DNA of 8,974 nucleotides from an uncultured Prevotella sp. (GTDB lineage Bacteria; Bacteroidota; Bacteroidia; Bacteroidales; Bacteroidaceae): positions 1-8,974 of the forward strand of contig CAAGGA010000043.1 of the NCBI GenBank assembly GCA_900769275.1, written 5' to 3'. The stretch's first letter is position 1. Each line of letters starts with the position of its first letter. The translations under genes were made by a program, and so were the position numbers. Positions 1 to 7,277 of the stretch are shown in pieces. The notes below the pieces were generated by a model. The model did not search any database, was not told where the DNA came from, and was given only the letters and a program-made list of their open reading frames with translations.

Positions 1-253
1 AACTCTTGTTTTTGAACAGATGTCTCTACGTTTTGAGGGCGCAATGGGGTTCCATTGTAACCGAAAAACGGAAAGGCAGATGACAAAAAGAAAGTTTGTT
101 AGCGCATAATAGTCTAATGGCCGATTTGGGTTAAATACCGGCAATCAGGTGCAAGATAGGATTTAATGAACGGTATATAGGAGAAAATAATCATATAATT
201 GGAAAATACGACGATTATTACAGAAGAATATCATAAAATATATACTTTATTAT
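1..253. other. intergenic region, possibly with the tail of an upstream gene
   Basis: No complete gene is visible here. On the plus strand one frame is open from the window edge (position 2) to a TAA at 107-109, giving 35 residues that end ...KRKFVSA. This could be the C-terminus of a gene that starts outside the window, but it is too short to recognise and may be chance. An imperfect hairpin lies at 120-142 (GCCG and ATTT pairing with AAAT and CGGC, with a two-base bulge); no T-run follows it. A 7-bp inverted repeat, AATAATC (186-192) and GATTATT (213-219), lies upstream of the next promoter box. From about 180 onward the DNA is AT-rich, as expected of a promoter region. Confidence 0.35.
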
Positions 254-261
254 TAACTTTG
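254..261 (+). promoter_or_regulatory. Bacteroidetes -7 box for the ligase-ACP-acyltransferase gene
   Basis: TAACTTTG is a perfect match to the Bacteroidetes sigma-ABfr -7 consensus TAnnTTTG. It would start transcription near 267-269, about 50 nt before the ATG at 318. No TTTG -33 element is visible at the usual distance upstream; that element is often weak in this phylum. The assignment rests on sequence match and position only. Confidence 0.6.
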
Positions 262-317
262 CACTCCCATCATCGGATGGTACATTCTGTTTTGATTTGG
301 TTTTTCATAAAATAGAC

Positions 318-2828
318 ATGATTAAGAATTTTGACAACATCGCAGTTATATCAGGCGAAAAAAACATCAGTTATTCTGATCTTAACAAACGCATATCAAG
401 TTATGCCATTCATACCCCGAATAAAAAGGATGCCAAGACTATTATCCTATGTGAGAACCGCGAGGGTTGGGTCTATGCATTCTTTTCCATTTGGTACAAT
501 CATGGCATTGCCGTGCCTGTCGATGCTTCGGCCACCGTCCACGAAATAGCATATATTCTCAACGACTGTCATCCTGAGTTTATCTGGACATCAAGGGAAA
601 AGGAACAGATAGTCAGGGATGCCCTTGCAGAATCTTGTCTTGATATACCTTATTTAATGATAGATGACTACGAGGACGGTGATATTTCCGTAGCGACTTC
701 TGAAATGAAGAACGATGTCAGTGATGATTTCATGCAGAAGCGGAAGAATGACATTGCCCTTATCATCTATACCTCTGGTACGACGGGTTCTCCCAAGGGC
801 GTGATGCTTTCATACGGCAATCTCAATGCAAATATGTACGGCGTATGCGAGGAAGTCCGCATATTCAACGGCAAACGCCGTACCATGATGCTGCTCCCCG
901 TGCATCATGTGCTACCTCTCATGGGTACTGTCATTGTCCCTATTCTCACAGGTGGAGGAATAATCATCTGTCCCTCGATGACGGGTGCTGACATAATGGA
1001 TTGTCTATGCCGCGGAAAGGTGGCTATATTTGTAGGTGTCCCACGTCTGTGGCAGACGTTATACACGGGTATCAAGAAGAAGATTGACTCCAATGCGGTA
1101 ACGAGATTTCTTTTCCTGTTGTGCAGGAAAGTCGGCAGCAGAACTCTTTCGAGGTTCATTTTTCGCTCTGTCAGGAAGAAAATGGGCGGCAATATCTATT
1201 GCTGTGTAAGCGGTGGTGCGGCTCTTGACCGGGAGATAGGTGAAGGTTTGCGGACACTGGGTCTTGATGTCCTTGAGGGTTATGGCATGACAGAGACAGC
1301 ACCTATCATCACTTTTACACGCCCTGGTGACATCATTCCTGGCTGTGCCGGACTGCCTCTTCCCTCTGTTGAGTGTAAGATTGTCAACGGAGAACTTCTC
1401 GCAAAGGGTCCCAACGTAATGGTAGGGTATTATAACAGACCGGAAGAGACAGCGGCCGTGATTGACAAGGATGGTTTCATTCATACCGGTGACCTTGCAC
1501 GAATGGACGATAAGGGGCGTGTATATATCACTGGTCGTTCCAAGGAAATCATAGTTCTCTCCAACGGCAAGAACGTCCAGCCGAACGAAATAGAATACAA
1601 ATTGGAGAAATATACGGAAAAGGTCAAAGAGGCGGCTGTCGTGCAGGATGGCGATATGCTCCGTGCCATTATCGTGCCGCAGGAATCATGGGCTGCGAAC
1701 CTGTCTGACAACGAGGTGGAGACAATGCTGAAAAAGGAAGTGATTGAGCCGTACAACCTTTCTGTTTCCAACTACAAGAAACTGATGAGCATCTTCGTTT
1801 ACAGAGGTGTCTTACCGAGAACAAAACTGGACAAACTGCAACGCTACAAGCTTAATGCCATAATAGAGAATGCCAAAAAGGAAACAGAAGGGGATAACCA
1901 CTCTCCTGTACAACCGCAGAAACATGATACGGGCACAGAATATAAGATTATAAGCAGTTATATCGAGCAGGAAAGGCAGGTAAACGTAAATCCTGATGAC
2001 CATATTGAAACCGACCTTGCATTCGACTCCCTTGATAAGGTAGGTCTGCAGAGCTTCATAGAGAATACTTTCGGTATTGACATCACTCAGGAAAAACTGA
2101 TTTCCCTTGGCACTATCAAGGCATTGGGGGAATATATACACCGTCAGAAAACGAAGATGGAGGTAGGAGATACCGACTGGAAGACAATCTTATCTACGGA
2201 CGGTAAGTCGCTTGTCCTACCCTCTACTTCTTTCCTTTACACTTTTCATGCAAAGATGTTCAAAGGCTTCTTCATGCTGTATAACAGGCTGAAGATATGG
2301 GGAACGGAGAATATTCCGGCTGAAGGTCCGTTTATCGTTGCACCCAATCACCAGAGTTTCCTTGACGGTCCGCTTGCCGTCACGGGTATGAAAGGCAGTA
2401 CGATACGTGATTGTTATTTCTACGCTACAGAGGAGCACGTAAAGAGTCCTGTTCTCAAATATCTTGCCCAGCACAACAATATCATCCTTATGGAGAGAAG
2501 AAATCTCAGGAACTCCATACTGAAACTCTCTGAGGTGCTGAGACAAGGCAAGAATATTGTCATTTTCCCAGAAGGTTCACGTACTCACAATGGCCACCTT
2601 ACCACTTTCAAGAAGACTTTCGCCATACTCAGCAAGGAGATTAACGTGCCTATCGTGCCTGTATGTATCAAAGGTGCATTTGAGGCAAATCCCCGTGGCA
2701 AGAACACCTATAAACCTCATGCCATTTCCGTGGAGTATCTTCCTGCCGTCTATCCCACTCCTGAGGATACGTACGATAGTCTGACGGAAAAAGTAAAGGG
2801 AAACATATCCCAATGTCTGAACGCCTGA
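318..2828 (+). CDS. AMP-dependent acyl ligase / acyl carrier protein / PlsC-type acyltransferase fusion
   Basis: The 836-residue protein probably activates a fatty acid with ATP, loads it on its own carrier domain and passes it to a lysophospholipid or other acceptor at the membrane. Residues 1-515 form the adenylating domain: P-loop YTSGTTGSPKG (151-161), YGMTET (322-327), HTGD (389-392), and C-terminal motif PRTKLDKLQR (500-509) with likely catalytic K506. The usual glycine just before that lysine is Asp. Residues about 540-612 are an acyl carrier domain with FDSLD and phosphopantetheine site S571. Residues about 640-836 are PlsC-like: NHQSFLD (677-683, the HX4D motif), FPEGSRT (750-756) and VPIVPV (777-782). 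E. coli Aas joins the same two enzymes in the opposite order and lacks an internal ACP, so this is an Aas-like analogue and not a clear orthologue. The ATG at 318 is preferred to an in-frame TTG at 297. The gene appears monocistronic, with its own promoter box and a terminator after it. Acceptor and chain length cannot be read from sequence. Confidence 0.88.
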   Translation: MIKNFDNIAVISGEKNISYSDLNKRISSYAIHTPNKKDAKTIILCENREGWVYAFFSIWYNHGIAVPVDASATVHEIAYILNDCHPEFIWTSREKEQIVRDALAESCLDIPYLMIDDYEDGDISVATSEMKNDVSDDFMQKRKNDIALIIYTSGTTGSPKGVMLSYGNLNANMYGVCEEVRIFNGKRRTMMLLPVHHVLPLMGTVIVPILTGGGIIICPSMTGADIMDCLCRGKVAIFVGVPRLWQTLYTGIKKKIDSNAVTRFLFLLCRKVGSRTLSRFIFRSVRKKMGGNIYCCVSGGAALDREIGEGLRTLGLDVLEGYGMTETAPIITFTRPGDIIPGCAGLPLPSVECKIVNGELLAKGPNVMVGYYNRPEETAAVIDKDGFIHTGDLARMDDKGRVYITGRSKEIIVLSNGKNVQPNEIEYKLEKYTEKVKEAAVVQDGDMLRAIIVPQESWAANLSDNEVETMLKKEVIEPYNLSVSNYKKLMSIFVYRGVLPRTKLDKLQRYKLNAIIENAKKETEGDNHSPVQPQKHDTGTEYKIISSYIEQERQVNVNPDDHIETDLAFDSLDKVGLQSFIENTFGIDITQEKLISLGTIKALGEYIHRQKTKMEVGDTDWKTILSTDGKSLVLPSTSFLYTFHAKMFKGFFMLYNRLKIWGTENIPAEGPFIVAPNHQSFLDGPLAVTGMKGSTIRDCYFYATEEHVKSPVLKYLAQHNNIILMERRNLRNSILKLSEVLRQGKNIVIFPEGSRTHNGHLTTFKKTFAILSKEINVPIVPVCIKGAFEANPRGKNTYKPHAISVEYLPAVYPTPEDTYDSLTEKVKGNISQCLNA

Positions 2829-2870
2829 TGTTGCAGAATGACAGGGAATTGCGATCGTGCATATATGACT

Positions 2871-2919
2871 AAGACGGCGGTCGGCAGGAGTGAAAGCACT
2901 CTTTGCCGACCGCCATCTT
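2871..2919. terminator. bidirectional hairpin terminator between convergent genes
   Basis: An 11-bp GC-rich stem pairs 2876-2886 (GGCGGTCGGCA) with 2904-2914 (TGCCGACCGCC). An inner stem, GAGTG/CACTC (2888-2892 with 2897-2901), is capped by an AAAG tetraloop. Beyond one C/A mismatch, four more base pairs (2871-2874 with 2916-2919) extend the base. TCTTTATTCTT follows on the plus strand and TCTTAGTCATATAT on the minus strand. It lies 42 nt after the stop of the upstream plus-strand gene and 19 nt past the stop of the zinc dehydrogenase gene, so it likely ends both transcripts. Confidence 0.88.
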
Positions 2920-2938
2920 TATTCTTCCAGTTTCATGC

Positions 2939-3961
2939 TTACTGGAAATCAATGAGTATTCTGAATACCTTACCGGGGTTTTCGCTCCACCAACGCATTG
3001 TTTCCAGACCTTCTTCCGGGCGTATTACCTTAGTAATGAGTTTGTCTATTGGGCATTGACCGCTCTCGATATAACGTATTACTGCACGGAAATCCTCAGG
3101 CATGGCATTGCGTGAACCGCGTATATCCAATTCCTTTTGTACGAAATATTTTGTTTGGAGAGTAACCTCGTTTTTTGCATATCCGATACAGGCGACTCGT
3201 CCTGTGAATGCTACCTCATTGACTGCCATCTGATATGTCGGCACACTGCCTACCGCTTCGATGACCACATCCGGTCCAAAGCCGGAGGTTATGGATGCGA
3301 GTACCTCGTGAATGTTTTCCTTTATAGTATTTATTGTGTGGGTCGCTCCCATCATCTTCGCCAATGCGAGTTTCTCATCGTCTATGTCAGCAGCTATGAC
3401 AGTAGCTCCGCGAAGTACAGCACGCACTATGACTCCCATGCCTACCATTCCGCATCCTATCACCATAACCACGTCAATGTCCGTCACTTGTGCACGACTG
3501 ACAGCATGAAAGCCGACAGACATTGGTTCTACGAGAGCGCAGGTTTGAGTCGTAAGCCGTGGAGCAGGAATGACTTTTTGCCATGGCAGTACTAAATACT
3601 GTCTCATGGCACCGTCACGCTGCACTCCAAGTGTCTCGTTATGCTGGCAGGCATTGACCCTTCCGTTACGGCAACTGGCACACTTGCCGCAGTTGGTATA
3701 AGGATTACACGTCACCGTCATGCCGGGCTTCATGGTTTCGGGTACACCCTCCCCTACTCTTTCTATCACTGCTCCCACCTCATGTCCTGGGATGACAGGG
3801 TTCAGTGCCATGGTATTGCGCCCCATAAACGTGTTGACGTCGGATCCGCAGAAGCCCACATGGCATATCTTGAGTAGTACTTCTCCGTCTTTCAGTTCTT
3901 CGACCTCCGGAATATCTACTATGTTATATTCCTGTGAATGTGTGATTTGAATTGCTTTCAT
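2939..3961 (-). CDS. zinc-dependent medium-chain alcohol dehydrogenase (RspB / sorbitol dehydrogenase-like)
   Basis: This 340-residue enzyme should oxidise a secondary alcohol of a sugar or sugar acid with a nicotinamide cofactor in the cytosol. The likely catalytic zinc ligands are C38 (in GFCGSD), H60-E61 (GHE) and E145. The four structural-zinc cysteines are C91, C94, C97 and C105. The Rossmann motif is GCGMVG (169-174), and the acidic D192 at the end of the next strand favours NAD over NADP. Length and motifs are those of an intact family member; by memory the closest named relative is E. coli RspB. Its ATG overlaps the TGA of the amidohydrolase gene (ATGA, 3958-3961), so the two are probably translationally coupled and work in one pathway. 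It is last in the operon, before the terminator. I infer a later step of oxidative fucose catabolism, such as oxidation of a keto-deoxy acid intermediate. Oxidation of the sugar or aldonate is an alternative, and the substrate is unproven. Confidence 0.87.
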   Translation of the reverse strand: MKAIQITHSQEYNIVDIPEVEELKDGEVLLKICHVGFCGSDVNTFMGRNTMALNPVIPGHEVGAVIERVGEGVPETMKPGMTVTCNPYTNCGKCASCRNGRVNACQHNETLGVQRDGAMRQYLVLPWQKVIPAPRLTTQTCALVEPMSVGFHAVSRAQVTDIDVVMVIGCGMVGMGVIVRAVLRGATVIAADIDDEKLALAKMMGATHTINTIKENIHEVLASITSGFGPDVVIEAVGSVPTYQMAVNEVAFTGRVACIGYAKNEVTLQTKYFVQKELDIRGSRNAMPEDFRAVIRYIESGQCPIDKLITKVIRPEEGLETMRWWSENPGKVFRILIDFQ

Positions 3962-4845
3962 TCTGACATGTTTTTTATGTATGGGAGGTACGGGAGATTT
4001 TCAAAACCATAGAATGTTTTTGCATTTGCAGCGAGAAACATCTCCTTTTCCTCTTCTCTCAGTTCGTTTGTCTTTGTTATGAAATCGTATGACATACGAT
4101 AGGTTATTGCCGTTATGGTGCGGGGGTAATCGCTTCCCCACATCAGTCTGTCCATTCCGACGAGTTCTGCAGCCTCCTTTATGCTGCGCACTGCCGAGGG
4201 GTATGGATAGAACTCACTGTTATACAACCATGTAATGCCTCCTGACTCTACCATCACATTATCACTTTCCCGACATAAGAGTATCTGTTGACGGAATGTT
4301 GGCATCGTGACAAAGCCGAAATGTCCTATTGCCACCTTGAGCTTCGGACACGTCTGTATCACTTCCGCCATCTCCCCCACCTGCTTCGGGTCATCAGCGA
4401 GACACATTGAGAGTACCATTCCCTGCTCTTCCATATATCGGAACATGGGCATAAGGGTAAACAAAGACTTCGTCACCCTGTGTCCCGGTACTGCTATTCC
4501 GCGGAAGCCGCTTTCATGGCATACTATCGCTTCCTCCCTTGTGAATGCCATACCCATGCAGAAGAAGCGGTCGGGGTATGTTTCCTGAACTGTCCTGAGA
4601 TAGCTGTTCTGGTTACCGTCGATTAGTTCCTGTACCACTACGGCTGCACTTACCTGTGCATAGTCCATGTTGCTGAGGAATATCTCTGCCGTATTCTTTC
4701 CGTCTGTCATGAATGGGGGAAGCATCTGCCGCTCCTCTCCGAAGAAAAGGCTTCGTGACCTGTTGGATTCTATCTGGCATATCTTCTGCCCATTGACTTC
4801 GGTGTCCTGTTTCAGCCAAAGGTGTGAATGTGCGTCGATTATCAT
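3958..4845 (-). CDS. amidohydrolase family 2 protein, probable L-fucono-lactonase-type sugar lactonase
   Basis: The 295-residue protein is a compact TIM-barrel metal-dependent hydrolase (Amidohydro_2 family; COG3618-like). The N-terminal HxH motif is H6-S7-H8 in DAHSHLW, a further metal or catalytic histidine is H175 in IGHFG, and the catalytic aspartate is D239 in WGSDYP near the end of the barrel. There is no signal peptide, so it acts in the cytosol. Members of COG3618 include L-fucono-1,5-lactonase, and the neighbouring fucose-type permease and L-galactose/L-fucose dehydrogenase homologue make hydrolysis of the lactone to L-fuconate the best guess. Decarboxylases of the ACMSD type share the fold and remain an alternative from sequence alone. 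The gene starts 67 nt after the permease stop and overlaps the dehydrogenase start by 4 nt. The ATG at 4845 begins directly with the conserved first strand (MIIDAHSH), so the start is secure. Confidence 0.83.
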   Translation of the reverse strand: MIIDAHSHLWLKQDTEVNGQKICQIESNRSRSLFFGEERQMLPPFMTDGKNTAEIFLSNMDYAQVSAAVVVQELIDGNQNSYLRTVQETYPDRFFCMGMAFTREEAIVCHESGFRGIAVPGHRVTKSLFTLMPMFRYMEEQGMVLSMCLADDPKQVGEMAEVIQTCPKLKVAIGHFGFVTMPTFRQQILLCRESDNVMVESGGITWLYNSEFYPYPSAVRSIKEAAELVGMDRLMWGSDYPRTITAITYRMSYDFITKTNELREEEKEMFLAANAKTFYGFENLPYLPYIKNMSE

Positions 4846-4912
4846 ATCTTTTCGTTTTGTACTTGTTATCGGTCGGATTGTAATCCTTTTCTCATTATTC
4901 CTGCAACGAAAA

Positions 4913-6184
4913 TTATTTCATTTTCAATGACCTATAGCCATAGATTGCAATGAGGATAAAGCAGGTAAGCGGAAGAATGAAGCTGAAATTGACTGCCGGG
5001 AATCCTCCTATCGTCTCACAGTCGATTATCATTCCCTGCAACGGTGGCATGAGAGCACCTCCCACGATAGCCATCACGAGGAACGCAGCACCGAGGGTGG
5101 AGTCCTCCGAATTGACATTCTCCAATGCTATGCCGTAGATTGACGGGAACATGAGACTCATGAAGAAGCTGATGGTTATGAGGCAATAGAGTCCCGCCAT
5201 ACCTACAAGGCATATCGTGCCGAGCGTACATAGTGCTGCGCACACGGCAAAGATGGCAAGCAACTTGCGCGAACCTATATACTTCATCAGGAACGTTGAG
5301 ATGAACCTTGCACACAGGAACATTCCCATGGCTATGATGTTGTAGTTCTGCGCAGTTGCCTTGTTGATGCCGAGATTGTCGGCATACTGTATGATAAACG
5401 TCCATACCATAATCTGTGCCGCTACATAAGCCACCTGTGCCAGTACTCCCTCGCGATATACCACGTTGTGCCAGAGATTATTCAGTGTCTGAAGATTGCT
5501 TACTTTCTTCTCCGTATTGATGGTGTTCGGCATTTTCGTGAGAGCGATGACAACGAGGATTATGAGCACTACAATGCCTATTGCCACGTATGGGTCACGG
5601 ATGACGGCAAGGTCATGCAGACGTATGTCAGCCTTTTCCGCTTCGGAAAGTCCGTAGAAGATGATGTCTCCGGCTGCATCGCGCTTGTCGGAAATAAGGT
5701 TTGGCAGGACTATCAGTGAGGCTGTTGCCATGCCGCAGAGTGACCCCATGGGATTGAAGGCCTGTGCAAGGTTCAGGCGGCGCGTGCTTGTCTCCTTGCT
5801 TCCGAGTGACAGGATGTAGGGATTGGCTGTCGTTTCGAGGAAGGCAAGCCCGAAAGTGAGGATGTAGAGAGAGAAGCAGAAGAACGTGAACTCCTGATAG
5901 ATTGCCGCCGGGATAAACAGGAACGCTCCTGTGGCATATAGTGCGAGACCGAGCATTATACCGCTCTTGTATGAGTACTTTCTTATGAACAGGGCTGCCG
6001 GTATCGCCATTGTGGCATAGCCTCCATAGAATGCAAACTGTACCATTGATGCCTTGGCAGCTGTGAGTTCCATTACTGTCTGGAATGCCGCAACCATGGG
6101 ATTGGTTATGTCGTTGGCAAAGCCCCAAAGGGCAAAGAGCGATGTTATCAGTATAAAGGGTATGAGATATTTCTTTTCGACCAT
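4913..6184 (-). CDS. fucP: L-fucose:H+ symporter (FucP family, MFS)
   Basis: This 423-residue inner-membrane protein has about 12 hydrophobic segments (first near residues 7-27, last near 398-418) with a polar central loop around 165-195. It resembles E. coli FucP along its length. FLETTANPY (115-123) matches FucP CLETAANPF and contains E117, equivalent to the essential E135. RLNLAQAFNP (136-145) contains Q141 and N144, equivalent to the sugar-contacting Q159 and N162. At the position of E. coli D46 this protein has N28, with an aspartate three residues earlier (D25). It would import L-fucose, and perhaps L-galactose or D-arabinose, which E. coli FucP also accepts. The gene lies 66 nt downstream of the aldo/keto reductase gene and 67 nt upstream of the lactonase gene, all in one direction, with no promoter box seen in between. 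The family call is firm; the exact sugar is inferred. Confidence 0.9.
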   Translation of the reverse strand: MVEKKYLIPFILITSLFALWGFANDITNPMVAAFQTVMELTAAKASMVQFAFYGGYATMAIPAALFIRKYSYKSGIMLGLALYATGAFLFIPAAIYQEFTFFCFSLYILTFGLAFLETTANPYILSLGSKETSTRRLNLAQAFNPMGSLCGMATASLIVLPNLISDKRDAAGDIIFYGLSEAEKADIRLHDLAVIRDPYVAIGIVVLIILVVIALTKMPNTINTEKKVSNLQTLNNLWHNVVYREGVLAQVAYVAAQIMVWTFIIQYADNLGINKATAQNYNIIAMGMFLCARFISTFLMKYIGSRKLLAIFAVCAALCTLGTICLVGMAGLYCLITISFFMSLMFPSIYGIALENVNSEDSTLGAAFLVMAIVGGALMPPLQGMIIDCETIGGFPAVNFSFILPLTCFILIAIYGYRSLKMK

Positions 6185-6250
6185 TGTTGTTGATTGTTTA
6201 AGTTAGGTAGTTTCTTTATAGGTGATGAATTTTTTGTCTCCTTGATTCTG

Positions 6251-7198
6251 TCAGGAGTTTGCCCATGTCACTCGCCTTTGGTCTCCGATTATTTCCTGTA
6301 CCACCTTTACGAGTTCCGGGTCCGGCTCTTCCGCAGCCCATTCTATGTTGCGCCTTACGTTATCGGGATTGGCGGAGGAGAAGAGAGTGCTTGCTATTCT
6401 CGGATTGCTTACGGCATACTGCACGGCAAGTTTCTCTATCGGATAGCCTTTCTCGGCGCAGTAGGCAGCGGCTTTTCTGCATGCTTTCACGAGCGGTTGC
6501 GGTGCGGGATGCCAATCGGGAACACCCCTTTGGGAGAGCAAACCCATGGAGAGCGGCGAAGCATTTATGATGCCTATGCCCTTACTTTCGAAATAGTCGA
6601 GATAATCTGTCAGCGCATCGTCATTGAGACAGTAGTGACAGAAGTTGAGGATGCAGTCGATAGTGCCCTCCTCCGTATGTTCCACCACCCATTTGAGGTT
6701 CTCTAACTGCAAGTCGGTAATGCCGACAAAGCCTACCACGCCTTTCTTTTTTAGTGCGCAGAGGGCAGGCAAAGTCTCCTCACACACTTTCTGCAGTCCG
6801 CCGGGCAGGGATGCCTGAAACTCTATGTCGTGGACGTTTATGATGTCTATATAGTCCACGTTGAGACGTTCCATGCTCTCATAGACGCTCTCCGTAGCAC
6901 GTTGTGCGGAATAGTCCCATGTGTTCACTCCGTCTTTGCCGTATCTTCCAACCTTGGTGCTGAGGTAGTATTTCTCGCGGGGCAGTATCTTCAGAGCCTT
7001 GCCGAGCACGGTCTCCGCCTTACAGTGTCCGTAATAGGGACTGACGTCAATGAAGTTGATGCCTCCGTCCATTGCCGTCTCCACCGCCTTGATGCTTTCC
7101 GCCTCCCTTGTGGCATGGAACACGCTTCCGAGCGATGATGCTCCGAAACTGAGACTGGAAATCTTCAATCCTGTCTTTCCTAATTCACGATATTGCAT
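6251..7198 (-). CDS. aldo/keto reductase, probable L-fucose / L-galactose 1-dehydrogenase
   Basis: The 315-residue enzyme should oxidise the C1 hydroxyl of an L-sugar to its lactone with NAD(P) in the cytosol. The aldo/keto reductase tetrad is complete: D51, Y56 (in SPYYG), K82 and H123 (in NVHDIEF). Long stretches match plant L-galactose dehydrogenase as I remember it, for example FGASSLGSVF (18-27), INFIDVSPYYG (47-57), CHYCLND (187-193) and INASPLSMGLL (211-221). Bacterial relatives are called D-threo-aldose 1-dehydrogenase or L-fucose dehydrogenase. L-fucose is 6-deoxy-L-galactose, and the next gene is a FucP-type permease, so L-fucose is the likely substrate. It is the first enzyme gene after the regulator, 79 nt downstream of it, and its leader carries an unusual repeat cluster. 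The ATG at 7198 starts with the canonical first strand (MQYRELGKTGL). Confidence 0.87.
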   Translation of the reverse strand: MQYRELGKTGLKISSLSFGASSLGSVFHATREAESIKAVETAMDGGINFIDVSPYYGHCKAETVLGKALKILPREKYYLSTKVGRYGKDGVNTWDYSAQRATESVYESMERLNVDYIDIINVHDIEFQASLPGGLQKVCEETLPALCALKKKGVVGFVGITDLQLENLKWVVEHTEEGTIDCILNFCHYCLNDDALTDYLDYFESKGIGIINASPLSMGLLSQRGVPDWHPAPQPLVKACRKAAAYCAEKGYPIEKLAVQYAVSNPRIASTLFSSANPDNVRRNIEWAAEEPDPELVKVVQEIIGDQRRVTWANS

Positions 7199-7204
7199 AT
7201 TCTG

Positions 7205-7263
7205 TAGGTTTTAGTTATTGTTTCTAGTTTTTGTTTTAGTTTTTTTATCTTGCTGTTTTAGTT
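7205..7263 (-). repeat. AACTAAAAC repeat cluster in the leader of the aldo/keto reductase gene
   Basis: Between the regulator stop and the aldo/keto reductase ATG, the minus strand carries three exact copies of AACTAAAAC (7208-7216, 7233-7241, 7255-7263). A related copy, AACTAGAAAC, lies at 7220-7229. The copy nearest the gene is part of CTAAAACCTA (7205-7214), a 10-mer that also occurs directly before the preferred araC start (8135-8144). One-mismatch copy AACTTAAAC lies in the permease leader (6196-6204). The repeats could be operator half-sites for the AraC protein, an A-rich translation enhancer or low-complexity sequence. The copies are seen directly; the function is unknown. Confidence 0.6.
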
Positions 7264-7277
7264 CTTCACATTGACGG

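Noticed and set aside
120..142. Hairpin as a terminator of an upstream gene
   Set aside because: The stem is short with a two-base bulge and there is no T-run on either side, so it does not meet the form of an intrinsic terminator.
297..317. TTG start giving seven extra residues for the ligase fusion
   Set aside because: The ATG at 318 is a stronger start and leaves a leader of normal length after the promoter box; the extra residues show no family feature.
3137..3595. 152-codon plus-strand frame opposite the zinc dehydrogenase gene
   Set aside because: It is antisense to the cofactor-binding domain of an intact enzyme, and its Cys/His/Tyr-rich translation matches no known family.
5628..6128. 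166-codon minus-strand frame inside the permease gene
   Set aside because: It overlaps conserved FucP sequence in another frame, is rich in His, Cys, Arg and Ser as out-of-frame translations are, and shows no motif.
6194..6706. 170-codon plus-strand frame opposite the aldo/keto reductase gene
   Set aside because: The reductase on the other strand has complete catalytic residues; this frame has no family features and no promoter.
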